The notes: generated by a model not told the origin, from the sequence alone. A DNA stretch of 39,680 nucleotides from Gammaproteobacteria bacterium (GCA_024639325.1 JAHEIO010000030.1:1-39680); one strand, 5' to 3'. Shown: positions 26,839-37,653, counted from the first letter of the stretch. Numbers and translations: made by a program.

Positions 26839-27747
26839 TTATTCGTACTCGGGTAACAGCGCTCGCGCCACCTTGGACGCGGGCGGATGGCTCAACGCCT
26901 TGGAGATGAACGCGGATGCCTCTAGAAGGGCATCCATGTCCACGCCGGTCTCGATGTCCAATCCGTTCATCATGTATAAAACGTCTTCCGTAGCGACATT
27001 ACCCGAGGCGCCATGGGCGTACGGGCATCCGCCCAGCCCGGAGACAGCGCTGTCGACTCCGCTCACGCCGCACTGCAGCGCGACGAGAATATTTGCCAGC
27101 GCCTGTCCGTGTGTATCGTGAAAATGAACGGACAGTTTTTCGATGGGAATGTAGGTCGCCACCGCCTCGATCATGTATTCCACTTTCCGGGGTGTGCCTA
27201 CGCCGATGGTGTCACCGAGGGAGATTTCGTAACATCCGAGGTTGAATATCTTCTTCGCCACGTCGGCGACCCGGGCTGGATCCACCTCTCCCTCATAAGG
27301 ACAGCCAACGACGCATGAGACGTAGCCGCGCACCCGAATGTCTTGCGCTTTAGCGGCCTCGCAAACCGGCGCAAACCGTTCGATACTTTCTTCGATGGAA
27401 CAGTTGATGTTCGCTCTGGAAAATGCATTGCTTGCGGCACCGAAAACAGCGACTTCCCTGGCACCGGCGGCGGCGGCGTCCTCGAACCCCTTCAGATTGG
27501 GCGTGAGCACCGGATAGCTGATGCCCGGTTTTTTGTTGATTCCGGCCAGTACTTCCGCGGTGTCCGCCATCTGAGGCACCCATTTCGCCGACACGAAACT
27601 GCCGACTTCGATCGTGGACAGGCCGGTCTCAGACAGGATGTCGATGAGCTTTATTTTCGTACCCGTCGAAATAGTCACGGGCTCGTTCTGCAATCCATCC
27701 CGTGGACCGACCTCGAACATTCTGATTTTAGCGGGAAGATTGATCAT
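26839..27747 (-). CDS. liuE: Hydroxymethylglutaryl-CoA lyase
   Basis: 302 residues. It cleaves 3-hydroxy-3-methylglutaryl-CoA to acetyl-CoA and acetoacetate, the last step of leucine breakdown. Seen are the N-terminal [12 protein letters not shown] metal/substrate segment, the [13 protein letters not shown] loop, [11 protein letters not shown], the [13 protein letters not shown] metal-binding histidines and the signature [15 protein letters not shown] with the catalytic cysteine. ATG 27747 overlaps the stop of the liuC gene as ATGA, which decides the start over the GTG at 27768. The final 16 codons are repeated, in decayed form, at 25071-25119 on the far side of the cyclase gene. Confidence 0.95.
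   Translation of the reverse strand: MINLPAKIRMFEVGPRDGLQNEPVTISTGTKIKLIDILSETGLSTIEVGSFVSAKWVPQMADTAEVLAGINKKPGISYPVLTPNLKGFEDAAAAGAREVAVFGAASNAFSRANINCSIEESIERFAPVCEAAKAQDIRVRGYVSCVVGCPYEGEVDPARVADVAKKIFNLGCYEISLGDTIGVGTPRKVEYMIEAVATYIPIEKLSVHFHDTHGQALANILVALQCGVSGVDSAVSGLGGCPYAHGASGNVATEDVLYMMNGLDIETGVDMDALLEASAFISKALSHPPASKVARALLPEYE
26841..26889. repeat. Right copy of a 49-bp imperfect direct repeat, within the liuE 3-prime end
   Basis: Functional coding copy of the repeat whose decayed partner is at 25071-25119. The segment between the two copies contains just the diguanylate cyclase gene (about 1.7 kb). Both copies have the same orientation. Confidence 0.75.
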
Positions 27748-28541
27748 TTCTCGTTCGATTTGTTCCACCGGCTGTGTCGCTTCTCGAGAAATGCGTTCAA
27801 TCCTTCCTGGCCTTCTTCCGATACACGGACCCTGGCAATCGTTCGGGCGGTTTGTTCCAGCAGCGACCGGGTCACGGGACGATTGTCAACGGAGGCTACG
27901 AGCTGTTTGCTGATTTGTTGCGCGTTCGGGCCGCCAACGAGCAGTGCATTGATGATAGGTTCCAAATCCGCCTCGTCATCGACTATTTCGTGAACCAGAC
28001 CGAGGCGGTGCGCTGCTTCGCAATCGAAGCGTTCCGCGCTCTGGAAGTACCTTCGTGCCGCGCGCGCGCCGATGGCGCGAACGACGTAGGGGCTGATAAC
28101 CGCAGGTACCAGACCCAGTTTGACTTCAGACAGGGCGAACACGGCTTTACCTGCCGCCGCCACGATGTCGCAGCAGCTTATCAGACCCACACCGCCGCCT
28201 AGCGCGGGCCCCTGCACGTAGGCAATGGTGGGTTTGGACAGGTTGTCGAGCGTCGACAACAGTCCGGCCAGCGCCATCGCGTCCTGGAAATTTTCCTCTT
28301 CGCTGAAACCCGCGGCACGTTTCATCCAGTTGATATCGGCCCCGGCGCTGAAACTTCGCCCTTCGGCCCGCAGCAGCACGATGCGCGTCTGATGGTCATT
28401 GTCGAGATGTTGCAACGCCTGCTGGAGCTCCTCGATCATCGTCTCGTCGAATGCGTTGTGTACCTCGGGACGATTGAGCATCAGCGTGGCGATGCCGCGG
28501 GAATCGCCGCCGACTCGCAGGGTGTTGTACGCGGTCTCCAT
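27744..28541 (-). CDS. liuC: Methylglutaconyl-CoA hydratase
   Basis: 265-residue crotonase-fold enzyme. By position between the methylcrotonyl-CoA carboxylase beta subunit and HMG-CoA lyase it is the 3-methylglutaconyl-CoA hydratase of leucine catabolism. Motifs are [15 protein letters not shown], the oxyanion segment [13 protein letters not shown] and [20 protein letters not shown], with Glu and related residues typical of hydratases in [15 protein letters not shown]. The start at 28541 (METAYNTL) is 2 bp after the liuB stop; the longer frame to 28748 lies inside liuB and is rejected. It overlaps liuE by 4 bp, so the three are co-translated. Confidence 0.93.
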   Translation of the reverse strand: METAYNTLRVGGDSRGIATLMLNRPEVHNAFDETMIEELQQALQHLDNDHQTRIVLLRAEGRSFSAGADINWMKRAAGFSEEENFQDAMALAGLLSTLDNLSKPTIAYVQGPALGGGVGLISCCDIVAAAGKAVFALSEVKLGLVPAVISPYVVRAIGARAARRYFQSAERFDCEAAHRLGLVHEIVDDEADLEPIINALLVGGPNAQQISKQLVASVDNRPVTRSLLEQTARTIARVRVSEEGQEGLNAFLEKRHSRWNKSNEK

Positions 28542-28543
28542 AG

Positions 28544-30148
28544 CTACATACGGAATACGCCGTAGCCGGATTTCTCGATAGCGGCATTCATCGATGCGGA
28601 CAGCGCTATTCCCAGTGTGGCGCGCGTATTTGCCGGATCGATAACCCCGTCGTCCCAGAGTCTGGCGCTCGCGTAGTAGGGGTGGCCCTGGTGGTCGTAC
28701 TGAGCGCGGATCGTTCGTTTGAATTTCCTTTCCTCTTCCACGGGCCACGTTTCTCCCTTGGCCTCTATACCGTCTTTTCGTACCTGCGCGAGTACCATCG
28801 CCGCCTGTTCACCCCCCATGACCGAAATTCGGGCGTTGGGCCACATCCACAGGAACCGGGGATCATAGGCGCGGCCGCACATGCCGTAGTTGCCCGCGCC
28901 GAAACTGCCGCCGATGATGACGGTGAATTTGGGCACGCGCACGCAGGATACCGCCGTAACCATTTTCGCCCCGTGTTTTGCTATACCCTCCGCTTCGTAG
29001 CGCGCACCGACCATGAATCCGGTGATGTTCTGGAGGAACACCAGGGGAATACCGCGCTGTCCGCAGAGCTGGACAAAATGCGCACCCTTCAGTGCGGATT
29101 CGGAAAACAAAATACCGTTATTGGCAACGATGCCAACGGGAAAACCATGAATGTGAGAAAAACCGCACACCAGGCTGGACCCAAACAGTCGCTTGAATTC
29201 GTCGAACTCGCTTGCATCGACGATCCGGGCGATAACTTCACGGGCGTCGAAGGGTTGGCGGGCATCCGTTGGCACTATGCCGTACAACTCCTCCGGTGAA
29301 TACTTTGGTTCACGGGGCTCCTGGAGCTGGGTCTCGACACGTTTGACCCGGTTAAGGTTAGCCGCAATCCGGCGCGTGATCTTGATCGCCTCGGCATCGT
29401 TTCGAGCGAAGTGATCCGTTACCCCGGAGGTCTTCGAGTGCAGGTAGGCGCCGCCAAGCTGCTCAGCGGTGACGATTTCCCCGGTTGCCGCCTTGAGCAA
29501 CGGCGGACCGGCCAGAAATATCGTGCCCTGTTCCTGGACGATTACCGCCTCGTCGGACATGGCGGGGACATAGGCGCCGCCCGCGGTGCACGATCCCATG
29601 ACGACGGCGATCTGTGGAATCCCCGCGGCCGACATTCGTGCCTGGTTGAAGAATATGCGGCCGAAGTGTTCGCGGTCGGGAAACACATCGTCCTGCCTGG
29701 GCAGGAAGGCGCCTCCGGAATCGACCAGGTAAATGCACGGGAGATTGTTCTGCTCGGCAATTTCCTGTGCCCGCAGGTGTTTCTTTACCGTGATCGGGTA
29801 GTAGGTGCCGCCTTTGACCGTTGCGTCGTTGGCAATGATCATGCACTCGTGGTCCTGTACGCGGCCGATGCCGGTGATGATGCTTCCCGCCGGCACCGGG
29901 TCCTCGTACAACTGATACCCAGCGAACTGGGACAATTCCAGAAAATCGGCGTCATCGTCGAGCAGGGCGCGGACACGCTGGCGCGGCAGCATCTTGCCCC
30001 GTTTGACATGCTTTTCCCTGGCGCGCTCGTCACCGCCCTGTTCGATCATGGCCAGCTTCTGCTTTAGATTACCGACCAGCTTTTTCATTGCGGTGACGCT
30101 GTCCTTGTACTCTTGGGAATCCGTTCGTATTGCGCTCTTGAGTGTCAT
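28544..30148 (-). CDS. liuB: Methylcrotonyl-CoA carboxylase beta (carboxyltransferase) subunit
   Basis: 534 residues, the usual length. Two carboxyltransferase domains are visible, with [17 protein letters not shown] (acyl-CoA/biotin site typical of methylcrotonyl-CoA carboxylase), [33 protein letters not shown] and in the second half NITGFMVG and [20 protein letters not shown]. It transfers CO2 from biotin to 3-methylcrotonyl-CoA. ATG 30148 (MTLKSAIR) is used; the frame to 30262 covers the end of the thiolase gene. The partner biotin carboxylase/BCCP alpha subunit is not encoded in the window, so it must lie elsewhere. Confidence 0.95.
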   Translation of the reverse strand: MTLKSAIRTDSQEYKDSVTAMKKLVGNLKQKLAMIEQGGDERAREKHVKRGKMLPRQRVRALLDDDADFLELSQFAGYQLYEDPVPAGSIITGIGRVQDHECMIIANDATVKGGTYYPITVKKHLRAQEIAEQNNLPCIYLVDSGGAFLPRQDDVFPDREHFGRIFFNQARMSAAGIPQIAVVMGSCTAGGAYVPAMSDEAVIVQEQGTIFLAGPPLLKAATGEIVTAEQLGGAYLHSKTSGVTDHFARNDAEAIKITRRIAANLNRVKRVETQLQEPREPKYSPEELYGIVPTDARQPFDAREVIARIVDASEFDEFKRLFGSSLVCGFSHIHGFPVGIVANNGILFSESALKGAHFVQLCGQRGIPLVFLQNITGFMVGARYEAEGIAKHGAKMVTAVSCVRVPKFTVIIGGSFGAGNYGMCGRAYDPRFLWMWPNARISVMGGEQAAMVLAQVRKDGIEAKGETWPVEEERKFKRTIRAQYDHQGHPYYASARLWDDGVIDPANTRATLGIALSASMNAAIEKSGYGVFRM

Positions 30149-30167
30149 AACGTCAGAGAAATGCGGG

Positions 30168-31355
30168 CTAGTTGAGTCTTTCGACGGCCATGGCGGTGGC
30201 TTCGCCGCCGCCAATACACAGCGATGCCACGCCCAATTTATGGTCGTATTTTTGCATCGCATTCAGCAGCGTCACCAGGATTCGCGCACCGGATGCGCCG
30301 ATCGGGTGCCCGAGCGCGCAGGCGCCGCCATGAATATTGACTTTGTCGGCGGGAAGGTCGAGCTCGCGCATTGCCGCCATGGTCACGACCGCGAATGCCT
30401 CGTTGATTTCGAACAGATCGATGTCCCCCGCCTGCCTGTCGAGAGATTGCAGCAGGTTTTGTATGGCGAACACAGGGGCAGTGGTAAACCAGCCCGGTTC
30501 ATGCGCAAATGTGACGTGACCGAGGATCCTGGCGAGAGGCCGGGTGCCGCTCTTCTCCGCCGCTTCCGCTTTCATCAATACCAGCGCCGCCGCGCCGTCC
30601 GAAATGGAACTGGAGTTCGCCGCGGTCACCGTTCCCCCTTTCCTGAACGCCGGTTTCAGGGACGGAATTTTTTCGATGTTGGCATTGTATGGTTGTTCGT
30701 CATTTTCCACGGTGTGTTCGCCGCGGCGTGTGGACAGGGTTACCGCCGCGATTTCGGATTTGAACGTACCGTTTTCCGTGGCATTCCTGGCGCGCGTCAG
30801 GGAACGTATCGCAAATTCGTCCTGTTGTTCCCGGGTAAAGCCGTACTTTTCGGCACAGTCTTCGGCGTAGGTGCCCATCAATCGACCCTTTTCGTAAGCA
30901 TCCTCGAGACCATCGATAAACATGTGATCGATGACCTCGCCGTGCCCCATGCGCAGTCCTTTGCGGGCGCCGGGCATCAGGTAGGGCGCATTGGTCATGG
31001 ATTCCATGCCGCCACAGACCATGATGTCGTTGCTGCCGGCCTTGATCAAATCGTGCGCCAGCATGGTGGCTTTCATCCCGGAGCCGCACATCTTGTTGAT
31101 CGTGGTACAGCCTGTGCCCAGCGGCAGCCCCGCACCCAGCGAAGCCTGTCTGGCCGGCGCCTGGCCCTGGCCGGCGGGCAGCACACAGCCCATCAGGACT
31201 TCCTGGGGCCGATCGGCATCGAGGCCCGACTGTCCCAATGCGGCTGAAATAGCGACGGCACCCAGGTCCGAGGCGCTGGCTGAACCCAACCCGCCCTGAA
31301 ATCCACCCATGGGTGTGCGCATGGCGCCAACGATTACGATGTCGTCTTTATTCAT
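30168..31355 (-). CDS. Acetyl-CoA C-acetyltransferase (thiolase)
   Basis: 395 residues, standard thiolase II length. The acyl-accepting cysteine is Cys90 in [11 protein letters not shown]; the other catalytic residues are in [26 protein letters not shown] and the C-terminal [16 protein letters not shown] (the usual C-x-G-G-G motif is here CIGGG, with its cysteine). It would split acetoacetyl-CoA, made from the acetoacetate released by HMG-CoA lyase, or work in fatty acid breakdown. It lies between liuA and liuB, with 125 bp to liuA and 19 bp to liuB. No acetoacetate CoA-transferase is nearby. Confidence 0.95.
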   Translation of the reverse strand: MNKDDIVIVGAMRTPMGGFQGGLGSASASDLGAVAISAALGQSGLDADRPQEVLMGCVLPAGQGQAPARQASLGAGLPLGTGCTTINKMCGSGMKATMLAHDLIKAGSNDIMVCGGMESMTNAPYLMPGARKGLRMGHGEVIDHMFIDGLEDAYEKGRLMGTYAEDCAEKYGFTREQQDEFAIRSLTRARNATENGTFKSEIAAVTLSTRRGEHTVENDEQPYNANIEKIPSLKPAFRKGGTVTAANSSSISDGAAALVLMKAEAAEKSGTRPLARILGHVTFAHEPGWFTTAPVFAIQNLLQSLDRQAGDIDLFEINEAFAVVTMAAMRELDLPADKVNIHGGACALGHPIGASGARILVTLLNAMQKYDHKLGVASLCIGGGEATAMAVERLN

Positions 31356-31480
31356 GTCTGCGATTTTCAACAAATTCGGATTTCAATTCGGTGCGATGTC
31401 TCCGCCTGCGTTCATCGGAATGGCCCCGCCGCGGTCTATCTGTTTGTGCTTCATGATTCGAATCGTGCCGGTTTTTCATG

Positions 31481-32659
31481 TCACTTGGTCAAGTTGAACA
31501 GCTCCCTGCCGATCAGCATCCGGCGTATCTCGCTGGTGCCGGCGCCGATCTCGTAGAGTTTGGCATCGCGCAACAGCCTCCCGGTGGCATAGTCGTTGAC
31601 ATAGCCGTTCCCTCCAAGCGCCTGGATTGCCTCCAGCGCCATCCAAGTGGCTTTTTCCGCTGCATAGAGAATTGCTCCGGCGGCGTCCATGCGGGTTGTC
31701 TTGCCCCGGTCGCAGGCAGTCGCGACGGCGTAGACGTAGGCTCTGCACGCATTCATCGTGGTGTACATGTCGGCGAGCTTGCCCTGCATCAATTGGAAAT
31801 CGCCGATGGGCCGGCCGAATTGCCGGCGCTGGTGTACATACGGCATCACGATGTCCATGCAGGCCTGCATGATCCCCAGCGGACCGGCTGCAAGCACGGT
31901 CCTTTCATAGTCGAGGCCGCTCATCAATACCTGGACCCCGCGGTTTTCACCGCCCATAAGGTTTTCCGCGGGCACCTCGCAGTTGTCGAAAACCAGTTCA
32001 CAGGTGTTGGACCCCCGCATTCCCAGCTTGTCCAGCTTTTGCGCCGTGGAGAAACCCTTGAAACCGCGCTCGACGATGAACGCGCTGATGCCCTGGGAAG
32101 CCGCTTCGGGCGCGGTCTTGGCGTAGACCACCAGCGTGTTCGCGTCCGGTCCGTTGGTTATCCACATCTTGCTGCCGTTGAGCACGTAGCAGTCGTCTTT
32201 CAACTCGGCTTTGAGCTTCATGCTCACTACGTCGGATCCCGATCCGGCTTCGCTCATGGCCAGTGCGCCAACGTGCTCGCCGCTGATCAGCGCCGGCAGG
32301 TACTTCTGCTTTTGTTCCTCGCTGCCGTTGCGCCGGATCTGGTTGACGCAAAGATTGGAATGGGCGCCGTAGGATAATCCGATAGACGCGGATGCGCGGC
32401 TGATTTCCTCCATCGCGACGACATGTTCGAGATAACCCATCCCTGCGCCACCGTAGTCGTCCTCGACCGTAATCCCGAGCACACCGAGATCGCCCATTTT
32501 ACGCCAGAGATCCCCTGGAAATTCGTTGTCTCGATCGATGTCGGCCGCGCGCGGCGCGATTTCTTTTCGTGCAAAATCGTATACGGATTCGCGCAGCATA
32601 TCCACCGTCTCGCCGAGGTCGAAGCCGAGCGAGGGGAACGAAGGTGTCCGATCGTTCAT
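31481..32659 (-). CDS. liuA: Isovaleryl-CoA dehydrogenase
   Basis: 392 residues, an acyl-CoA dehydrogenase. The FAD-binding segments [13 protein letters not shown] and MWITNG, the domain-linking [15 protein letters not shown] and the C-terminal [19 protein letters not shown] are present. The base is Glu252 in [17 protein letters not shown], the helix-G position that marks isovaleryl-CoA dehydrogenases; most other acyl-CoA dehydrogenases place it near the C-terminus. It converts isovaleryl-CoA to 3-methylcrotonyl-CoA and passes electrons to ETF. The ATG at 32659 lacks a strong ribosome binding site. It is 203 bp after the liuR stop on the same strand. Confidence 0.95.
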   Translation of the reverse strand: MNDRTPSFPSLGFDLGETVDMLRESVYDFARKEIAPRAADIDRDNEFPGDLWRKMGDLGVLGITVEDDYGGAGMGYLEHVVAMEEISRASASIGLSYGAHSNLCVNQIRRNGSEEQKQKYLPALISGEHVGALAMSEAGSGSDVVSMKLKAELKDDCYVLNGSKMWITNGPDANTLVVYAKTAPEAASQGISAFIVERGFKGFSTAQKLDKLGMRGSNTCELVFDNCEVPAENLMGGENRGVQVLMSGLDYERTVLAAGPLGIMQACMDIVMPYVHQRRQFGRPIGDFQLMQGKLADMYTTMNACRAYVYAVATACDRGKTTRMDAAGAILYAAEKATWMALEAIQALGGNGYVNDYATGRLLRDAKLYEIGAGTSEIRRMLIGRELFNLTK

Positions 32660-32769
32660 ATTTTTTCAGCTAAAACCATATGCCTCAACACGTGCAATGA
32701 TTACACATTCCGCCATAGCCGGCTTGTGAGAAATACGGGATAGGCCGACCCCGATGACAAAGTGGTCTT

Positions 32770-32812
32770 TTGATCAATCTATCCAAATCGGTGTATTTGT
32801 GAGATAGATCAA
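32770..32812. promoter_or_regulatory. Inverted repeat in the gap upstream of liuA
   Basis: TTGATCAATCTATC (32770-32783) and GATAGATCAA (32803-32812) are inverted, the left arm carrying four extra bases. It lies about 110 bp before the liuA start in the 203-bp gap after liuR, a place for an operator or promoter. It differs from the LiuR-like palindrome at 33334-33349. No clear sigma-70 promoter is seen. Confidence 0.3.
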
Positions 32813-32862
32813 GGGCATAGAAAACGATCACGGCCGTTCTGGCGCAATATGCGGGCTGGATG

Positions 32863-33309
32863 TCATTCCCGAATTTCGCCGAGCTGCCGGCGGCACTGGG
32901 CCTCGATCTGGTCGAGTTCGGTCAGTGTCTGTTCGAGGTCCCGCCGCTGCTGCAGAAGTGTTCGCCTCTGCTCCGCTAAGCGGTTCAGCATGTACCGGAG
33001 TTGACCGATCTCTCCCGGATCGGTGTCGTACATATCCATGATGCCGGCGATTTCGTCGAGCGAAAATCCCAGGCGCTTGCCGCGAAGCACGAGGCGCAGC
33101 CTGACCAGGTCGCGCTGGCCGTATATCCTTTTCATACCCTGCCGCGCGGGATTCAGCAGCCCCTTGTCCTCGTAGAACCGGATGGTGCGCGTCGTAACCT
33201 GGAATTGTCGTGCCAGGTCGCTGATGCCAAAGGTTTGCGAATCGGGTTCGGGTGCTTCCGGTTGCCTGTCGGCGCCGGAATCTTGGGGAGCGGGGATTGG
33301 CGTATTCAT
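32863..33309 (-). CDS. liuR: MerR family regulator of branched-chain catabolism
   Basis: 148 residues. A MerR winged helix starts near residue 28 (GISDLARQFQVTTRTIRFYEDKGLL, split here as GISDLARQFQVTTRTIRFYE and DKGLL) and is followed by IYGQRDLVRLRLVLRGKRLGF and a dimerising coiled coil (LNRLAEQRRTLLQQRRDLEQ). Its layout and position beside liuA match LiuR, which represses the liu/ivd genes in many proteobacteria. The unusual N-terminal 25 residues are Pro- and Asp-rich. ATG 33309 is used; the open frame to 34194 runs antisense to icmF. It is divergent from icmF, with the palindrome at 33334-33349 between them. Confidence 0.9.
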   Translation of the reverse strand: MNTPIPAPQDSGADRQPEAPEPDSQTFGISDLARQFQVTTRTIRFYEDKGLLNPARQGMKRIYGQRDLVRLRLVLRGKRLGFSLDEIAGIMDMYDTDPGEIGQLRYMLNRLAEQRRTLLQQRRDLEQTLTELDQIEAQCRRQLGEIRE

Positions 33310-33333
33310 ATATGACCAAGCAGCTGTTACTTG

Positions 33334-33349
33334 ACGTTTACGTAAACGT
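33334..33349. promoter_or_regulatory. Perfect 16-bp palindrome, probable LiuR operator
   Basis: ACGTTTACGTAAACGT is a perfect palindrome in the 90-bp gap between the divergent liuR and icmF starts. It agrees with the TTTACGTAAA-centred LiuR motif described for gamma- and betaproteobacteria as far as I recall it. One site here could control both directions. Confidence 0.7.
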
Positions 33350-33399
33350 AATACAAAATCAAATGGATTTCCACAACAATCGCAGCGAATACGCCGTTT

Positions 33400-36300
33400 A
33401 TGTCCGCAACAGCCGAGAACGTGTCCGCGCTTAAACCGGAGAAGGGAATCCAGGTTCGTTTCGTCACCGCCGCCAGCCTTTTCGACGGTCATGACGCATC
33501 CATCAATATCATGCGCCGGATACTGCAGTCGTCCGGAGTGGAAGTCGTCCACCTCGGGCACAACCGCTCCGTTGAGGACATCGTCACCGCGGCGCTCCAG
33601 GAGGACGCGCAGGGTATCGCCGTCAGTTCCTACCAGGGTGGGCACATCGAGTACTTCAAGTATATGGTGGACATGCTCCGTCAGCGCGGCGGCAGCCACA
33701 TCAAGGTCTTCGGCGGTGGCGGCGGGGTCATCGTGCCGGGCGAAATAGCTGAACTGCACGAGTACGGCGTGGCACGGGTCTACTCGCCCGACGACGGCCA
33801 CACGCTTGGGCTGCAGGGAATGATAGACGATATGCTGTCCAGAACGCGCTTCGACCCGAGCATCGAGTCCCCCGCCAGCATCACCGAAATTCCCGGGCAG
33901 GGCTGGGTGGCGCTGGCGCGGACCATAACCGCGCTGGAAAACGATACCCTGGTTGACGGGCAGCGCGAGGAGCTGGATCGCATGACCGCCGCTTCGTCCG
34001 CGGTCGTCCCGGTGCTGGGGATCACCGGTACCGGTGGAGCGGGTAAGTCCTCCCTGACCGACGAGTTGATCCGGCGCTTCAATATGGATACCGCTCACGA
34101 TCTGCGCATCGCCATACTGGCTATCGATCCCACGCGGCGCAAGACCGGCGGTGCCCTGCTTGGCGACCGGATCAGAATGAATGCCATCGAGCACCCGAAT
34201 ATCTTCATGCGCTCACTGGCCACGCGGGACACGAGATCGGAGGTGCCCGGGGCACTCGGCGACATCATCGAAACCACGAAGCTTGCCGCGGTTGATCTGA
34301 TCATCGTCGAAACGCCGGGCATAGGACAGGGCGACGCCGGCATCGTGCCGTTCGTTGATGTCTCGCTTTACGTCATGACGCCCGAATTCGGCGCTGCCAG
34401 CCAGCTCGAGAAGATAGACATGCTGGACTTCGCCGACGTGATCGCGATCAACAAGTTCGATCGACGCGGCGGCGTCGATGCCCTGCGGGATGTCAGCAAG
34501 CAGGTGCAGCGCAACCGCGGCAGCTTCGACGCCTCCCCCGGTTCGATGCCGGTTTTTGGGACCATCGCGTCGCGCTTCAATGACGATGGGATGACCGCTC
34601 TCTACCAGGCGCTGCGCGATGCGCTGCGAGGCAAGGGACTGCGTGAATGCGGCGGTCGGCTGCAGCGCGTCGCGGTGCGGCATTCCTCGAATGAGGGAGT
34701 CATCGTACCTCCGCAACGGCAGCGCTACCTGGCGGAGATCGCGGAGATCCTCCGGGGATACCACGGCGACGCGGCCGGGCAAGCCCGGATCGCCAGGGAA
34801 ATACAGCAGCTCGCCGCGGCGCGGGCGATGCTCGAGGAAGATGACGGACCGGACCGCCCTCTGGATAAACTGATCGATGACCGGCAACGGAAACTTGAAC
34901 CGCGATGTCGCAAGCTGCTCGATATGTGGCCCGAGACCAGGTCACGTTACAGTCAGGACGAGTACGTCGTAAAAATCAGGGAGCGCGAGATCAGGACACC
35001 GCTTAAGCACGAAACCCTCTCCGGGCTGAAGTTTCCGAAGGTCTGCCTGCCCAAATATCACGACCACGGTGATCTGCTTACCTGGCTGTGCAAAGAGAAC
35101 GTGCCCGGCAGCTTCCCTTACACGGCGGGTGTATTCGCCTTCAAGCGCGAGGGTGAGGACCCCACCAGAATGTTCGCCGGCGAGGGTGATGCATTTCGCA
35201 CCAACAAGCGCTTCAAAACCCTGTCCGAACACTCCGATGCGAAGCGGCTGTCAACCGCGTTCGATTCCGTGACGTTGTACGGCTGGGACCCGGACCCGCG
35301 CCCGGACATATACGGCAAGGTGGGCAATTCCGGAGTGTCGATTGCGACCCTGGACGACATGAAAGCGATGTACGACGGATTCGACCTGTGCCATCCGAAG
35401 ACATCCGTGTCCATGACCATCAACGGTCCGGCGCCGACCATGCTTGCCATGTTCCTGAACACCGCGATCGACCAGCAGGTGGAAAAATTCCGCAGGGAAA
35501 ACGGGCGTGAACCCACCGACGAGGAAATCATGAAGATCAGGGAATGGACCCTGAACAATGTTCGAGGCACGGTGCAGGCGGATATCCTGAAAGAAGACCA
35601 GGGCCAGAATACCTGTATTTTCTCGACGGATTTTTCGCTGAAGGTCATGGGCGACATTCAGGAGTTTTTCGTACACAATCGGGTACGAAATTTTTACTCG
35701 GTTTCCATATCGGGTTATCACATCGCCGAAGCCGGGGCGAACCCGATTACGCAGTTGGCGTTTACGCTCGCCAATGGGTTTACCTACGTCGAGGCATACC
35801 TGGCGCGCGGGATGCACATCGACGAATTTGCGCCAAACCTGTCGTTTTTCTTTTCCAATGGGCTCGACCCGGAATACTCGGTAATGGGCCGGGTTGCCCG
35901 GCGGATTTGGGCAGTCACCATGCGGGACAAGTATGGCGCCAGCGAAAGGTCTCAGAAACTGAAGTATCACATCCAGACCTCCGGGCGTTCGCTGCACGCG
36001 CAGGAGATGGCTTTCAATGACATTCGCACCACGCTGCAGGCGCTTATCGCGGTCTATGACAATTGCAACAGCCTGCACACCAACGCCTATGACGAGGCGG
36101 TGACCACCCCGACAGAAGAATCTGTGCGGCGGGCCATGGCAATACAGCTTATCATCAACAGGGAATGGGGACTTGCCGGAAATGAAAACCCCAATCAGGG
36201 ATCATTTATTCTGGAGGAGTTGACCGATCTGGTCGAAGAGGCGGTGTTGTGCGAATTCGAACGGATCTCGGAGCGCGGCGGCGTCCTCGGTGCGATGGAG

Positions 36301-36663
36301 CGGGGCTACCAACGCGGCAAGATACAGGATGAATCCCTCTACTATGAAAGCCGCAAGCACGACGGCTCATACCCCATCGTCGGCGTCAATACCTTTCTGG
36401 ATCCCAACCCCGTCCACGAGCCGGGAGAGGTCGAGCTCGCGCGCTCGACCGATCGGGAAAAAGAGAGTCAGCTCGGCCGGCTGGATGAGTTCAAGCAGCG
36501 CAATCAGGTGCAATCTTCCGCCGCTCTGGAGCGACTCACGCATGCCGCTGCATGTAACGAGAATATTTTTAGCGAATTGATGGATGCGGTGAGGTATTGC
36601 TCGCTCGGACAGATCACCCACGCACTGTTCGAAGTCGGAGGTCAGTACAGAAGAAACATGTGA
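33400..36663 (+). CDS. icmF: Fused isobutyryl-CoA mutase (IcmF)
   Basis: 1087 residues joining a B12-binding domain, a MeaI-type GTPase chaperone and the mutase barrel in one chain. DGHDAS (29-34) carries the cobalt-ligating His31. The GTPase P-loop GTGGAGKS is at 210-217, with [10 protein letters not shown] and the NKFD base-recognition motif after it. In the mutase part the substrate-choosing residues are Phe592 (RMFAG) and Gln736 (GQNTCIF), 144 apart as in described IcmF, where methylmalonyl-CoA mutase has Tyr and Arg. It interconverts isobutyryl-CoA and n-butyryl-CoA with adenosylcobalamin and repairs itself using GTP. It is divergent from liuR, which probably regulates it, and would link valine to butyrate metabolism. 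Confidence 0.96.
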   Translation: MSATAENVSALKPEKGIQVRFVTAASLFDGHDASINIMRRILQSSGVEVVHLGHNRSVEDIVTAALQEDAQGIAVSSYQGGHIEYFKYMVDMLRQRGGSHIKVFGGGGGVIVPGEIAELHEYGVARVYSPDDGHTLGLQGMIDDMLSRTRFDPSIESPASITEIPGQGWVALARTITALENDTLVDGQREELDRMTAASSAVVPVLGITGTGGAGKSSLTDELIRRFNMDTAHDLRIAILAIDPTRRKTGGALLGDRIRMNAIEHPNIFMRSLATRDTRSEVPGALGDIIETTKLAAVDLIIVETPGIGQGDAGIVPFVDVSLYVMTPEFGAASQLEKIDMLDFADVIAINKFDRRGGVDALRDVSKQVQRNRGSFDASPGSMPVFGTIASRFNDDGMTALYQALRDALRGKGLRECGGRLQRVAVRHSSNEGVIVPPQRQRYLAEIAEILRGYHGDAAGQARIAREIQQLAAARAMLEEDDGPDRPLDKLIDDRQRKLEPRCRKLLDMWPETRSRYSQDEYVVKIREREIRTPLKHETLSGLKFPKVCLPKYHDHGDLLTWLCKENVPGSFPYTAGVFAFKREGEDPTRMFAGEGDAFRTNKRFKTLSEHSDAKRLSTAFDSVTLYGWDPDPRPDIYGKVGNSGVSIATLDDMKAMYDGFDLCHPKTSVSMTINGPAPTMLAMFLNTAIDQQVEKFRRENGREPTDEEIMKIREWTLNNVRGTVQADILKEDQGQNTCIFSTDFSLKVMGDIQEFFVHNRVRNFYSVSISGYHIAEAGANPITQLAFTLANGFTYVEAYLARGMHIDEFAPNLSFFFSNGLDPEYSVMGRVARRIWAVTMRDKYGASERSQKLKYHIQTSGRSLHAQEMAFNDIRTTLQALIAVYDNCNSLHTNAYDEAVTTPTEESVRRAMAIQLIINREWGLAGNENPNQGSFILEELTDLVEEAVLCEFERISERGGVLGAMERGYQRGKIQDESLYYESRKHDGSYPIVGVNTFLDPNPVHEPGEVELARSTDREKESQLGRLDEFKQRNQVQSSAALERLTHAAACNENIFSELMDAVRYCSLGQITHALFEVGGQYRRNM

Positions 36664-36720
36664 GCGCGGGGATAGCGGTACACTAGGACGGGCGGCTTCA
36701 ATCAGATAAGATCGGTCGCT

Positions 36721-37653
36721 ATGGAACTATCGCACAGCCCCTGCCTCGAAAAATTCATCGATGTCTCCTCCAAACTGAACGAAGAGGAAACGCTCGACGC
36801 CCAGCGGGAAGCCTACAGTCTGTCTTCGCAATCACTCGGCCTGCGCATGCCCGACGGGATTGAATTCTACGATGAGGTAGTCCAGACCCGCGACCATGCC
36901 GTGCCCGTGCGGCATTATCAGGTTCGCGAAACCGCTCCCGGATCGCTGATCGTTTACTTTCACGGCGGCGGCTGGGTGAAGGGAGACCTGAACAGCCACC
37001 ACGAGGTCGCGGCCGGTATCGCCGCCGCGACGGGCACCGAAATGCTGGCGGTTGACTATCCACTGGCTCCCGAAAACCGCCATCCGGCTCAGTTGTTGAG
37101 CGGCTACGCGGTGCTCCAACATGTCGAAGCCAGACGCGCAGCGGAGGCCATCGACGGTCCCGTTCTCGTCGCGGGCGATTCGGCCGGCGGGCAGATCGCG
37201 GCGGCTCTGTGCATGCTGGCAAGACAGGAAGGCGGCCCCGCGATATGCGGTCAGATACTCATCTACCCCGCGCTGGATCACCGCTGCCATTCCGATTCGT
37301 ACGCGCGCTTCGCCGAAGGGCCGCTGCTGACGCACGCGTCGATGAGGGAGTACTGGAAGGCGTTTATCCCGCAGAGCGGCGATACGGCGCACTTCTTGAG
37401 CCCGCTGCTGGAGAAGAACATGGCCGGGCTGCCGCCTGCGATCATCCAGCTCGCGGAGAACGATGTGCTGCACGACGAGGCCATGGCCTTCGGTATGCGC
37501 CTGCAGAATGAAGGTGTATCGGTCGACGTCCTCGACGGATCCGGAATGGTGCACGGGTTCGTGCGCGCCATAGGCCTCAGTGACGGCGCGAAAAGAGAAT
37601 TCGACCGCATGTGCGTAAAGATCGCCAAACTGATCGATCGGCTCTCGACATGA
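36721..37653 (+). CDS. Alpha/beta hydrolase, hormone-sensitive-lipase family
   Basis: 310 residues with the HSL-family oxyanion motif YFHGGGWVKGD near residue 78 and the nucleophile GDSAGGQIA near residue 143; the acid is probably in ENDVLHDEA and the histidine in MVHGFVRA. It hydrolyses a carboxylic ester, short-chain by family. It starts 57 bp after icmF on the same strand and may share its transcript. No signal peptide is visible, so it is cytoplasmic. The natural substrate is unknown. Confidence 0.9.
   Translation: MELSHSPCLEKFIDVSSKLNEEETLDAQREAYSLSSQSLGLRMPDGIEFYDEVVQTRDHAVPVRHYQVRETAPGSLIVYFHGGGWVKGDLNSHHEVAAGIAAATGTEMLAVDYPLAPENRHPAQLLSGYAVLQHVEARRAAEAIDGPVLVAGDSAGGQIAAALCMLARQEGGPAICGQILIYPALDHRCHSDSYARFAEGPLLTHASMREYWKAFIPQSGDTAHFLSPLLEKNMAGLPPAIIQLAENDVLHDEAMAFGMRLQNEGVSVDVLDGSGMVHGFVRAIGLSDGAKREFDRMCVKIAKLIDRLST

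Noticed and set aside
32796-32812. Crp- or Fnr-type site upstream of liuA
   Set aside because: TGTGAGATAGATCAAG and TTGATCAATCTATC each match only one half of the consensus; spacing or the second half fails.
33310-34194. N-terminal extension of the MerR regulator
   Set aside because: It runs antisense to icmF; the MerR domain is complete from ATG 33309.
33400-36663. Methylmalonyl-CoA mutase
   Set aside because: The fused GTPase layout and the Phe592/Gln736 pair in place of Tyr/Arg indicate isobutyryl-CoA mutase.
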